A program made the position numbers and the translations under genes. Under the pieces are notes generated by a model that was given only the letters and a program-made list of their open reading frames with translations, did no database searches and was not told the DNA's origin. This document shows, in pieces, positions 1-10,100 of a stretch of DNA of 32,029 bases. Where the stretch lies: assembly GCA_944389215.1 (NCBI GenBank), contig CALXLN010000059.1, positions 1 to 32,029 on the forward strand, written 5' to 3'. The DNA is from an uncultured Opitutales bacterium (lineage in GTDB: Bacteria > Verrucomicrobiota > Verrucomicrobiia > Opitutales > Intestinicryptomonadaceae). Numbering within the stretch: position 1 is the first letter of the stretch; each line of letters starts with the position of its first letter.

Positions 1-2
1 GG

Positions 3-329
3 TATGACGAAAATAATCCCGGCTATAAAAATATAATTTTTGCTCCGAAACTCGGCGGCGGACTAACTTTTGCCAACGCTACGCATCTGACCCCATACGG
101 CATGGCGTCGTCTGGATGGAGAATTTCGGACGGAGTAATGGAGTGGTCTATCACTATTCCGGCAAATGCAACCGGCACAATTGTATTCCCGACTAAGCGC
201 ACCGATACGATAAGGCTCAACGGGCATCGTGTCGAAAGCAAAAAGTTTGCTGATGCCGGCGGTTGGCCGGCATTGGAAAATATGCCTTCCGGAAAATATC
301 AAATCTTATTAAGATACGAACAGAATTAG
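3..329 (+). CDS. GH78 alpha-L-rhamnosidase, C-terminal fragment
   Basis: This is the 3' end of a gene cut by the window edge; the frame is open from base 3 to the stop at 327-329. The roughly 108 residues look like the C-terminal beta-sandwich of GH78 alpha-L-rhamnosidases: an early PGYKNIIFAP stretch, then TPYGMASSGWRISDG, then the strand MEWSITIPANATGTIVFP, which matches the usual pattern of a W-x-I core followed by IPANTTATV-like and a final glycine-leucine rich turn. GH78 enzymes release terminal alpha-L-rhamnose from plant and bacterial glycans. The catalytic barrel lies outside the window. The next gene, a GH106-type rhamnosidase, begins 10 bases after this stop, so the two are probably co-transcribed. 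The family call comes from pattern recognition of one domain only. Confidence 0.72.
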   Translation, partial: YDENNPGYKNIIFAPKLGGGLTFANATHLTPYGMASSGWRISDGVMEWSITIPANATGTIVFPTKRTDTIRLNGHRVESKKFADAGGWPALENMPSGKYQILLRYEQN

Positions 330-339
330 TTTATATATT

Positions 340-3300
340 ATGAAAAAATACTCGTTCCCCATTTTGGCGGCCGCAGTTGTATCGTCTGTTTTTGCGTCAA
401 TTCAGAACCCCGATTCAAAGGACGAAAATTTCAGTTTGGACAACTTTAGAAATCCGCCTGCGGAATTTCGCCCCGTTCCTTTCTGGAGCTGGAACGAAGT
501 AATGGAGCCGCTCGAAGTGAAGCGGCAGATTCGCGAGATGAAAAACGCCGGCTGGGGCGGGGCGTTTGTGCACAGCAGAGTCGGGCTTGTTACGGAGTAT
601 TTGGGGCCGGAATGGTTTCGCGCAGTCGATGCCACAATCGAGGAATGCCAGAAACAGGGAATGCTTGTATGGCTGTACGACGAAGACAAATGGCCCAGCG
701 GATTTAGCGGCGGAACCGTGCCTTTGGCGAATCCCGACTACAGGATAAAGACGCTCTTTAGCCGCAATGTTTCAGAGCCCATTCCGGAGGGCGCAACGCC
801 GCTTGGAGTCCCGGTCGGCGGAATGCAGGTTTACTCTTATACGGCTCCCCTGGGAGAAGGATGGTTCAACGGCACATCGTACGCGGATATGATGTCAAAA
901 GAGGCAATGGAGGCTTTTAGAAAAGACGCTTACGACAGCTACCATAAGCGCTATTCAAAATACTACGGCTCTTTGATCGTGGCGGAATTTACCGACGAGC
1001 CTTGCGAAAGATATCCCTCCAAAAATCAAGCATTGAAAGGTTCGGTTGCTTACTCGAAGGATTTTGTCGAGACATTCAAAAAACGCAATTCATACGATCC
1101 TGTTCCACACCTTTACAAGTTGTTCTCCGACGTTAAGGGCGCGGAAAAATTCAGGCTGGACTATTACCGCACAATCGACGCTATGTTCGAGGATAATTTC
1201 TGGAAGTCCATAGGGCAATGGTGCGACGAACGCGGAATAGCCCTTACCGGGCACGCGATGGCGGAGACTCCTATGGTTTACACGCAGGCGTGGTCGGGAA
1301 GAATAATGCCGCGCTACCGCCACCAGGGAATTCCCGGCATAGACCATCTTTGCCGCAGAATAACCGAGGCCGCGACAGCCAAGCAGTGCGCCAGCGTCGT
1401 CAACCAATACGGGAAGCGCAGGATGCTTTCAGAGCTTTACGGCTGCACCGGCGGTTCTCTCTCATTCGAAGACCGCAAGTGGATTGCGCTGGAGCAAATC
1501 TGCCTGGGGGTAAACTTGCTTAATCCGCACTTGAGTCTCTATTCAATGAGCGGATGCAGAAAGCGCGACTATCCCCAAAATATTTTTTACCAACAGGAGT
1601 GGTGGCCGCTGAACAGATATTTGGACGACGGCCTTTCAAGGCTTTGCTATGCGCTTTCGGTCGGGAAATATGTTTCGGACGTTTTGGTAATCCACCCCTT
1701 TGAAAGCGTTCAAGCGGCTTGGTGCGCGAAAGAAAACGAGCATATGGACGCCTCTAAATCTTCGCGCGCAATAGGCGACAAAATAAGCGCTTCAACTGAT
1801 TCCGTCTTGTATTCCTTGCTGAACTCGCAAACATCGTTCGATTTCGGCGACGAGCAGCTTCTGGAAGAGGACGGCTTTATTAAGGACGACAAGATAGGCA
1901 TTGGAAAATCGGAGTACCGCGTGGTGGTTATTCCGCAGATGCTAACTATGAGGCCGTCGACGTTTAAAATGCTCAAGGACTTTCAGGCTGCCGGCGGAAA
2001 AATCATCCGCACCGGCGACGCAGTAAAAATGCTTGACGGGCAGGAAAGCCGCGAGCTCGAAGAATGGACCGCAAAATTGGAGCGCGTGGAGGTCGAAAAA
2101 CTCGCCGAAAAAATTGACGGGTTCGTAAAATCAGCCGTTAAAATAAAAAGTTCTGCGGCTGGAGACGCCTCGAAAATTTGGACCCACGCGCGCGATTTGC
2201 CCGATGGCACGCGCTTGGTGCTCTTAATCAACACCAGCCGCCAGAAAAAATTTGAGGGCGACGTGATTCTGCGCGGAGGGTTCACAAAGGCGCAAAAATA
2301 CGACTACAACACCGGCGCCGTGGAAGACGTATATGCGGAAGTCGCAAACGGCGAACTTGAAATGCCGCTGAGCCTTGATGTTGCAGACGGAATTTTGCTG
2401 CGTTTGGGCTCTGGAATTTCTCCGGTAAAGAAACCGGTTGTCGAAAGGGTATTCGCCGAGCAGGAATTGAAAAATTGGAGTTTGGAGGCGCTCGACGACA
2501 ATTCTTTGACGCTCGACTATGCAGTGTATTCCTGCGGGCGGGTGGGCGAAAAAGGCACGGGCGCAATTCCAGTAATCGAGATTCAAAAATACCTCAACGA
2601 ATGGAAATACGACGGCGAGCTCACCCTTACATATCCTTTTAAAGTGGCGGGGCTCGAAAAAGGGCGCAAGGTCCATCTGGTAATGGAATATCCTGAACGC
2701 TGCACAGTGAAAGTCAACGGGACGGAAGTAGAGTACGACGGCCTGCCGGCGTGGAGGGATTTCCGCTGGATGCCGATTGACATATCAAAGCACATTGTGC
2801 AGGGCGACAATAAAATCGAGCTCCATTACAAAAACTTTAAGCATGGCGATCCAACCATTGTAAAGCCCGCGTTCGACCGCTACGGCACGGAAATAGAATC
2901 CATATATTTAGTTGGAGATTTTTCAGTGTCGGCGCTGATTACCGGAGAGCGCCCTGTTCAAGGCGCGTTCAAAAGCTTCGGATTGAACATTCCAAAGGTT
3001 GAAGTGTTGAAGCGCGATTCCCTTGCCCTTTGCCCGCCGCGGGCTTTAAATAAAAACGAGGGAGACGTCGCTTTGCAAGGGCTGCCGTTCTATACTGGAA
3101 AACTGAAGTATTCGGCTTCAATTCGCGGTTTAAAGGTTCCCCACGGCGCGCGCGCGGTTGTTGAAATAGACTCGCTTGATTGCCCTGTCGCCGAGGTTGT
3201 AGTAAACGGCAAGCGCGCGGGAATCTTACAGTCGCATCCCTTGCGCGTTGATATAACCGATTGCATGGCGGGAGACATCACAAATATCGACATAATTTTG

Positions 3301-3540
3301 TACGCGTCTTTGCGCAATCTGCTTGGCCCACACCACAACAAGCAGGGCGAGATGGCTGCATGCGGGCCTACGGATTTCTCGTCGCGTTTTACGCATTCAG
3401 AAAATCTCCATGAAATAAAGGAAATGCTCGATAAATGGGGCCGCGGGGAATTTCAACCCAAAGACTGGAATGATGGCTATTGCGTGCATTCTTTGGGGAA
3501 TATCGGCAATGTGCGGCTAAAGATGCTGACGCGCCAGTAG
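340..3540 (+). CDS. Exported GH106-type alpha-L-rhamnosidase
   Basis: The protein has 1066 residues and starts with a signal peptide (MKKYSFPILAAAVVSSVFAS). The N-terminal catalytic part has hallmarks of the GH106 / GH2-like rhamnosidase family: RPVPFWSWNE near residues 44-53, an (alpha/beta) barrel strand with GWGGAFVHSRVG near 71-82, and YDEDKWPSGFSGG at 113-125. An FTDEP motif near 217 and GHAMAETP near 312 are candidates for acidic active-site residues. The C-terminal part holds beta-sandwich domains, including one around residues 760-830 with a CTVKVNG strand like the GH2 sugar-binding fold. Length is usual for GH106. GH106 enzymes cleave alpha-L-rhamnosyl links in rhamnogalacturonan and related glycans. 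The neighbour upstream is a GH78 rhamnosidase, which supports a rhamnose-glycan role. The exact substrate cannot be read from the sequence. A hairpin terminator follows at 3583. Confidence 0.85.
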   Translation: MKKYSFPILAAAVVSSVFASIQNPDSKDENFSLDNFRNPPAEFRPVPFWSWNEVMEPLEVKRQIREMKNAGWGGAFVHSRVGLVTEYLGPEWFRAVDATIEECQKQGMLVWLYDEDKWPSGFSGGTVPLANPDYRIKTLFSRNVSEPIPEGATPLGVPVGGMQVYSYTAPLGEGWFNGTSYADMMSKEAMEAFRKDAYDSYHKRYSKYYGSLIVAEFTDEPCERYPSKNQALKGSVAYSKDFVETFKKRNSYDPVPHLYKLFSDVKGAEKFRLDYYRTIDAMFEDNFWKSIGQWCDERGIALTGHAMAETPMVYTQAWSGRIMPRYRHQGIPGIDHLCRRITEAATAKQCASVVNQYGKRRMLSELYGCTGGSLSFEDRKWIALEQICLGVNLLNPHLSLYSMSGCRKRDYPQNIFYQQEWWPLNRYLDDGLSRLCYALSVGKYVSDVLVIHPFESVQAAWCAKENEHMDASKSSRAIGDKISASTDSVLYSLLNSQTSFDFGDEQLLEEDGFIKDDKIGIGKSEYRVVVIPQMLTMRPSTFKMLKDFQAAGGKIIRTGDAVKMLDGQESRELEEWTAKLERVEVEKLAEKIDGFVKSAVKIKSSAAGDASKIWTHARDLPDGTRLVLLINTSRQKKFEGDVILRGGFTKAQKYDYNTGAVEDVYAEVANGELEMPLSLDVADGILLRLGSGISPVKKPVVERVFAEQELKNWSLEALDDNSLTLDYAVYSCGRVGEKGTGAIPVIEIQKYLNEWKYDGELTLTYPFKVAGLEKGRKVHLVMEYPERCTVKVNGTEVEYDGLPAWRDFRWMPIDISKHIVQGDNKIELHYKNFKHGDPTIVKPAFDRYGTEIESIYLVGDFSVSALITGERPVQGAFKSFGLNIPKVEVLKRDSLALCPPRALNKNEGDVALQGLPFYTGKLKYSASIRGLKVPHGARAVVEIDSLDCPVAEVVVNGKRAGILQSHPLRVDITDCMAGDITNIDIILYASLRNLLGPHHNKQGEMAACGPTDFSSRFTHSENLHEIKEMLDKWGRGEFQPKDWNDGYCVHSLGNIGNVRLKMLTRQ

Positions 3541-3582
3541 CTGAAAAAACAGGCGAAATGGCATATTTGGCAAGTTGCATAA

Positions 3583-3618
3583 AGCGTGTGTCCGGGAAAT
3601 CCGGCGCATGCTTTTTTT
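3583..3618 (+). terminator. Rho-independent terminator of the rhamnosidase genes
   Basis: A 12-13 bp imperfect stem (arms 3583-3595 and 3601-3612, with G-U pairs and one bulge) closes on a GAAAT loop and is followed by a run of T (3612-3618). It lies 42 bases after the GH106 stop. Confidence 0.75.
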
Positions 3619-3712
3619 ATAAAAATCAAACAGCGGCTTTTTACAGTTTAAGTGTTTTATGCCGAATTGCGCGCCTCGGGCTTTGCAGTTTAATAAAATT
3701 GCGGGAAAAAAC

Positions 3713-3740
3713 TTGAAATCATCCCGTATGAAAGTATTAG
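3713..3740 (+). promoter_or_regulatory. Possible promoter of the first PEP-CTERM gene
   Basis: A TTGAAA box at 3713-3718, preceded by an A tract (AAAAAAC), is followed after 16 bases by TATTAG at 3735-3740. The same A-tract + CTTG(C/A)AA arrangement appears upstream of the pal-like and tolB genes. A Shine-Dalgarno GGAG at 3748-3751 and an ATG at 3762 follow. Confidence 0.35.
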
Positions 3741-3761
3741 TGGAAAAGGAGTGAATTTATA

Positions 3762-5662
3762 ATGGAAAAGCGGTTTTTTATAACAGCATATTTGGCTGTA
3801 TTTTTTCATCTACAGGTTTTGCCGAAACATATTTTATAAAAGATAATCCCGCAACGCCTTTGAATTGGGAGGATAAAATATGGAGTACGGGATCGTATTC
3901 ATCTCCGGTTGAGACAAATTATTTCCCCGGATATTATGACGAAAGCTCCGGAATTGACGCCCGCGACGCCGTTGTAATGTTCCCCGGCGGAACCTGCAAC
4001 GCCAATATGGTTTTGAATGTAAACGGCGACTACACCATCTCAAAGTTCGACCATGAAAATGGGCAATATGGCGTAACGATGGATATGGCGGGGAAATTGG
4101 ACGGCGGCGCGAAAGATTCATCCATAACACTAAAAGCCTCTGATTCTGCAGCTGAAACATACGATTTTATCTCCGTCGGAAGCGCAGTTGCGTACGCGGA
4201 GGGAAAGCACGAGTTGTCATATACGGCTTTTAACGGCGGAACGGTAAAATTGACGGGACTCGCAGACGGAGGAGTCGCCCAGATAAAAGTTTATTGCAAT
4301 ATGCCGGAGGTCTCGACCTTGTTGTCGCCGGACTCTTTGGTCTTTTCAGAAACTACCAATTTTATAAGCGAGTCGGATTTGAAGTTTATAGGCGATACAT
4401 CGTCGTCCACAATTCCCGAAAATTTGCGTTCGACAGTCGAATTGAACGGAACTACGATAGTCGGCGTAAACAGCGGAACGGACGAAAATCCCGCGTGGAC
4501 TTACAAGAATGTAACCGTAGGAAACTCCACAAGCTCCGTGCAGGGAACATCGCTTACTGTAAACGTCGGGGGAGATTTCACCGCAAACAGTTTGACGCAA
4601 AATGTAAAAACGGTTGTCAATCTCTCCGGGAATATGGATTTAACGGCTCCTTTGCCGGAATCCTGGAATGTGTCGAACGCGGAGGAAAATTTTGCGGTAT
4701 TGAAAGTTCTTGGCAACTTTACGGTAAAGGACGGAGGCGTTTTGAACATAAATTCGGAAGCCAGCAACAATAGAAACGGCGCCATATACGTTGGCGCAGG
4801 CGGTTCATTGGTAATGGAAAGCGGCTCGAAAGTCAACTTGACCAACGCGGCTCTGCGGTCTACGGCATACGGTTCCTCGACTGCCGCCAACATCGACATT
4901 CAAAACGGCTCCGAATTATCCGCGGCGGCTTTGTGGCTGGGGGACAACACCCAAATTTCCGTTTCAGGGAAAGTTAATGTTTCGTCAAGTTCCGGAATTT
5001 ATGTCTACGGCAAAAATACTGTGTTCACCGTGAAAAACGGAGCGGACATCTCCGCAAGAAACATGTCTTTGGCTTATTCCACAATGATTGTGGAATCCGA
5101 CGTCGCTGCGGGCTCCATAAAAACCAGCTATATCGGCATAGACAATAACAATGCAAGGCTTCAGCTTTACGCCTCAAACGCAGTTGTAAATCCAACGACG
5201 CTAAAATCCGACAATGTATATTTTCAGGCTTTCATCGGAGACTGCTATCTGGATATATTTGCCGACCAGACTTTCGATTCATTGCGTTTTCTTGCGCAGG
5301 AGAAGCGCGACGGCATAACGTCGATAGATTTCAACGTTTACATAGGCGACGCCGTTAATTTGATTTCTCTAAATACACTTTGCAACAATACATTGATAAC
5401 GCCCGAAGAAAACTATCTTGAGAGATATTTGATATTTGACAATTTCCGCAACGGAGTAATACACGTAGACTCGATCGACACCACATTGGATTTATCACTC
5501 GTAAGCAGCGCCGACGGCGATTGGGTTGATTTCAGGTTTGAGGAGGACGAGTTGAACGGGGGATACTGGCTGGCAGCAACCTATGTTCCCGAGCCTTCCG
5601 CGTGCGCTGCAATATTGGGCGCGGCGGCGATAGCGTTGGCTGTTTGTTTCAAGAGAAGGTAA
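3762..5662 (+). CDS. PEP-CTERM surface protein, signal peptide out of frame
   Basis: The body of this protein is open from 3755 to 5662. It is rich in Asn, Ser, Thr and Gly, has repeating short beta-strand patterns typical of beta-solenoid or autotransporter-like adhesins, and ends with VPEP, a hydrophobic helix and FKRR, a PEP-CTERM sorting tail. The frame has no ATG at its head; the first usable codon is TTG at 3860, which would give 600 residues and no signal peptide. However, ATG 3762, with GGAG ten bases upstream, begins MEKRFFITAYLAVFF, a clear signal-peptide start, and is in a different frame. One extra T in the run 3801-3806 would join it to FSSTGFAETYF, giving a normal cleavage site after FAE/A. 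So the sequence shows a one-base frameshift, or a sequencing error, in the signal peptide. The exported and sorted fate is inferred. A terminator follows at 5691. Confidence 0.7.
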
Positions 5663-5690
5663 TATTGGAAAGAAGATATGGTTTTTCGCA

Positions 5691-5716
5691 GCCTCCCCGT
5701 TTGGGGGAGGCTTTTT
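5691..5716 (+). terminator. Terminator, probably bidirectional
   Basis: An 8 bp G+C-rich perfect stem (5691-5698 with 5704-5711), loop GTTTG, then T run 5712-5716. On the minus strand the hairpin is followed by AAAAACC rather than T, but it lies between convergent genes. Confidence 0.85.
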
Positions 5717-5878
5717 ATATTTTTTCATGCGGCAGAATTTTTTAGTTTTTCGGATTTAAATTGTGCGAGGGATATTTCCGGTTGCCGGCGCGTTTGCGCG
5801 GCAGGACAAATAGCGCCGCCTGAAAAGATTGTGGTCAGGAAAGATTAACGTAATGTTTTTTTAAGATTTCAGGAAGTG

Positions 5879-6913
5879 TTAGGGAAATTTTGACGGGTTG
5901 GTAAAAAAGCTCTTGGCGTCTCTATGCGAAATTCCCTGCATGTTTACATATCTGGAACGCAGCAGGGAATGGTTGCGATGTCCCATGTTAATTTGAAGCC
6001 TGGAAAGGTCTTTAAAAAGTTTTGCGTGGTGGCTGGCGTAGGTATGCCTGAGTATGTCTTGAATCCAAAGGCCCTTAAACCCGGAGGCGTCGCGTATGTT
6101 CTTCCAGCGCCTGGACCAATTCGGGGGGCAGATATAATCGTTGGGCTGCATCTTGCACGGAAAGAGCTTGGATTTTAAAGCCGGACAAATTTCAATTTGC
6201 CTTACGCCGCCGGTCTTTGAGCATACCGAGCGCACCGTAATGGAGTTTTCTGCAAAGTCTATATCCCGCCATTTCATTCTTTTTATCTCGCATGGACGCA
6301 CTCCCGCGAGAACCAGTATTGCAACCGCCGGCAGACAGGCGCGGAATTTGTCTTTTTGGGCGGTGTTTAATATACATTTTGTCTGGGCTAATGAAAGCGG
6401 CTTTATTTCATTTTCTATTATTTTTTTTCTTTCCACAAGCTTGACTGCGTTTTTATCGCACCATTCTCTCCGCAGTGCGAATTCAAACAGGCCGTGAAGC
6501 ATTGTGCGCGCTTTGTTGTATTGGGAGGGCGTGTGGAATGCAAGGGATATGGCGGTTTCGCAGTCCGCTGCTGACAGGTCGGAAAAATTTCTGCATGAAA
6601 ATTCGGAATTGGTTTTTAATATTTTTTGCCCTAAATATTTTATGTCTTTAAAAGAATCCGGCCGCAAATGTCTTTTTGATTCCAAATACAGCATAAATCC
6701 GTTTTTCAGGGACATTTCTTTTGTTCTCAAATTGCGTTTTCCGGTTTCGATGATTCTTGAGCAGAATTCTATGTCCGAAAGGTTTGATGCAGCAGGTTTA
6801 AAGTCTAGAATGTTCTTTACCAGCCTTGCTGCGTCGAGTATGGATATTGAAGTGCTTTCCAATAAGGTTGCTGCCGATGAAACTTCGTTTGTCATGGTAT
6901 TGATAATACTCAT
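5879..6913 (-). CDS. Tyrosine recombinase / integrase
   Basis: The protein has 344 residues. The first half is a helical core-binding (SAM-like) domain, with QYNKARTMLHGLFEFALRR near 131-149. The catalytic domain follows: Arg206 in AGVRPCEIKRMKW, Lys233 in SKTGG, the box LRHTYASH with Arg289, His312 in MGHRN, and the nucleophile Tyr322 in RSRYVNM. The residue three before Arg289 is Asp286, where most family members have His. Family members cut and rejoin DNA through a 3'-phosphotyrosine link. No excisionase, phage or conjugation genes accompany it, so it is an orphan. It is divergent from the giant beta-helix gene at 7138 (224 bases between starts) and convergent with the PEP-CTERM gene upstream. 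A decayed copy of its C-terminus sits at about 27935-28065. Target site and job are unknown. Confidence 0.9.
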   Translation of the reverse strand: MSIINTMTNEVSSAATLLESTSISILDAARLVKNILDFKPAASNLSDIEFCSRIIETGKRNLRTKEMSLKNGFMLYLESKRHLRPDSFKDIKYLGQKILKTNSEFSCRNFSDLSAADCETAISLAFHTPSQYNKARTMLHGLFEFALRREWCDKNAVKLVERKKIIENEIKPLSLAQTKCILNTAQKDKFRACLPAVAILVLAGVRPCEIKRMKWRDIDFAENSITVRSVCSKTGGVRQIEICPALKSKLFPCKMQPNDYICPPNWSRRWKNIRDASGFKGLWIQDILRHTYASHHAKLFKDLSRLQINMGHRNHSLLRSRYVNMQGISHRDAKSFFTNPSKFP

Positions 6914-7024
6914 GTCAACATAAAAATCTAAAATATTTTGGAAGTATTTGAAATTAATTTTGTTATATGCCGATACATTTTACCATAAAAGCAGTTTTTA
7001 AAAAATATATAAGGAAATTATATT

Positions 7025-7073
7025 CTGTAATTTGTTATATATTAGAAGGTTGTAAATAAAAACAAGATTACAG
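7025..7073. repeat. Inverted repeat around the promoter of the giant beta-helix gene
   Basis: CTGTAATTTG at 7025-7034 is matched in inverted orientation by CAAGATTACAG at 7063-7073, with one extra base in the second arm. The second arm falls between the proposed -35 and -10 boxes, and the first lies just upstream of the -35. This layout suits an operator, or less likely recombinase binding arms. Confidence 0.45.
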
Positions 7074-7079
7074 TATTAT
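7050..7079 (+). promoter_or_regulatory. Possible promoter of the giant beta-helix gene
   Basis: TTGTAA at 7050-7055 and TATTAT at 7074-7079 are 18 bases apart in a strongly A+T-rich intergenic region. The start codon lies about 50 bases after the expected start of transcription. A strong Shine-Dalgarno, GGAGG at 7126-7130, precedes ATG 7138 by 7 bases. Confidence 0.4.
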
Positions 7080-7137
7080 CAATACCATAGCATCCTTACT
7101 TCAATTAAGTTTTAATGGAGTTTTTGGAGGCTACCAA

Positions 7138-10100
7138 ATGGGAAATAAATCTGTAATTAATCTGATAACAAGAGGAACTGGTATTGCTCTTGTAAATCTA
7201 TGCGTCTGTGCGGCGACGTTGGCAAATGATTTGCAGGGAGGCAGTTCTATCAATATAGACGGAGAGGAATATAAAGGCCAGCGCGTAGTAACCGGCGAGG
7301 ATGTATATGGCGCTGGTTTGGCTTTGGTTCAAGCAAAAGCTGGGGCCTCTTTAAATGTTGTAAATTCGACTTTTGAAAACAACTACGCAAAGTCTAACAA
7401 TACCGCCAACGGCACTTACGGCGTTGCGGTTTCCGCAACCGGTGCGAATGAAGTGGCAATGGACGCTGCGAAATTCAACTCCAACCAGGTTGAATCTGTC
7501 AGCCAGACTCAAGGCGTAGTTTACATAAGCGGAAGCGAAAATGTTTCCATAAAAAACTCGGAGTTTGTTTCAAATAAGGCGGGTGTCGAAGGCGGAACGT
7601 CTTATTCTGCGGGGGGAGCTTTATCCCTTTGGGGAAACAAAGCCGCGCTGGTTGAAAAAACAAATTTTGAAGGCACCCAAACCAACGGCGACGATTGGGC
7701 CGACGGCGGCGCATTGTACGCGCGCGGCGCAACTTGGGGCGGATACGAGCCGTCTTCCTTGTTGGTGAAAGATTCCAGCTTTTCCAACAATACGTTGCAG
7801 TCGGCGACATCTTCGAGAGGCGGCGCTTTGTTTTTAAAGTCCGACGGAAATTCCAACACACTGGAGGGCGAAATTGTCGACTCCGCTTTTACGGGGAATA
7901 AGTCCATTACCTTGGATGCCGAAAACGCCTACGGAGACCAAGGAGGCGGGGCAATATACAATGAAAGCTCCAAATTGAAAATTACGGCAAATAAAAACAT
8001 AACAAATGTTGGAAACTCTGTCGTTGTAGGCGGCAACAGCGACGACTCTAGGGGCGGATTTCTTTATATGTACAGCGGAGACAGCGGCAACGGCGCGCCC
8101 TCGACCGAGTTTGCAGTCGCTGAAAACGCAACTTTGACGATAGGCGACGGAACCGCCGGGCAAGATTCCATTGCCTCAAACGACTCAAATTCGTCTATAA
8201 CCAAAACCGGCGCCGGCACTCTTACTGTAAATTCTTCAATGGCGCACTATAAAGGAGCGCTGAAGGTTGCCGAAGGGGTCATGAATTCCAATAACGGGCT
8301 GTCGTCGGAAAATATAAATGTCGCCAGCGGGGCAACTCTAAATTCCGACAAGGGAACGTGGATCGGAATTGAGAGCCAGGCGTCGTGGTCGAACATTGAA
8401 TATTATCCGACCCCCATTGCGGAAGTTTCCGCCGGCGGAAGCTTGAATTTAAGCAACGCCACATTGAAGGACAACTCATTCATCCACAACGGCTCGCTGG
8501 CTTCTGGCGTGGGCTCGAAAGGTGCTATATGGGTAAACGGCGGCTCTTTGTCCGTGTCGGATTCTTTGATATCCGGAACGGAGTCTGTAACAAATCCGGG
8601 CGACAAAGATTCTTGGAACAGCACGCCGAATGCTCAGGGCGGCGCCATTCTATTTAACGGCGCCACAAGCTCGGGAACATTTTCAAATGTTGAAATCTCT
8701 AATAATTCCGCCTCTGCGATGAGCGTTCAAGGCGGAGCGGTTGCCGCTTTCGGCGGTAACTATAAAATCGAAAACGGAACTTCGTTTGCGGGAAATAAAG
8801 CCGTGGGACTTGAAGGCGCGACATCTTCCATCAGCGGCGGCGCAATTTACGCGACCGACAGTTGGAGCGACGGCAATATAATTCTCGACATCTCCGACGC
8901 CTCATTCACAGGCAATAGCGCCGAAGGCAAAATATCGAACGCCGGCGCCATAATATACGAATCCTACAACGAAGGCTCCGGCCTGACCGTGAAAGACACT
9001 GTGTTTGCCGGCAATTCCGCCAAGGCTGAAACTCGGGCGGAAGGCGGCGCTTTGAGAATATTTACAACTTCTTCGGCTGAAAAAACAGTGTTTAACGACG
9101 TCGTATTTACGGGCAATACCGTGGAGGTTGCCTCCCCGGAAGACACCCTCAGAAACGGCGGCGGCGCAATTTACGCAAACGCTTCGGATCTCGTTTTCAA
9201 TGTTTCCAAAGACGCCTCGTTTAGCGGAAATTCAGTTGCCGTCGGCGGCGAAAAATCCGACTATTACGGCGGATTCTTGAGGCTTGCCAGCTATAATGGA
9301 GAAGGCTCATCTTCAGAATTCAACGTTTCCGGCGGCGCTACCCTTACGATAGGCGACGGAACCGTCGGGCAAGATTCAATCGCGTCGACAGATTCAAATT
9401 CGTCTATAACCAAAACCGGCGCCGGCACTCTTGCCGTAAACGGCTCGATGAAGGACTTTACGGGAACTTTGAGCGTTACAGAGGGCACTATGAACGTTAA
9501 CAACGGTTTGGGCGCAACTAAAACGCTTGTCGACAATTCCTCCGCGAATATATCGGGCGCAAGCCTGTCCGGACAAAACTATGTTAGCAAGGGCGAATAC
9601 GGTTCAAGGCTTGCGCTGGTTGAGGCGCGCAACAATGCGCATCTTACAATTTCCGATTCGACATACTCCAATAATTCTGCGGAATATAACTTGAGCGATG
9701 TCAACGGTGTTTACGGCTCAGTGGTGTCCTCTACGGAATCGAGCACTTCCATAAAGAATACAGTTTTTGAAGGCAATACAAACTCCACAACCGCCCAGGT
9801 CCAAGGCATTGTGTACCTTAGCGGCGGAGATATGGAAATAGAGTCTTCAATCTTTAAGGGCAATGAAGGAAACGGCGGGGTAAACGCGACGGGCGCGGCA
9901 GTATCTACTTACGGCGGAGAACTTATTATATCGGGAACAACATTCGACGGCAATGTCGCAAACAGCGACGCCATGGCCCGCGGAGGCGCCTTGTACGGCG
10001 ACAATTACGCTCAAAGCCAAAACGGGACAATCATAACTGTTTCCGATTCGGTGTTTATAAATAACAAAGCCGTGTCGCAAAACGACGCTTGGGGCGGCGC

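Noticed and set aside
3801-3809. Programmed -1 ribosomal frameshift at the T run in the PEP-CTERM gene
   Set aside because: The zero-frame codons are GTA TTT TTT CAT, so the site does not match X XXY YYZ; no clear downstream pseudoknot is seen. A homopolymer change or error is simpler.
7025-7073. Invertible promoter segment bounded by the inverted repeat
   Set aside because: The interval between the arms is only 28 bases, too small for usual site-specific inversion; an operator is more likely.
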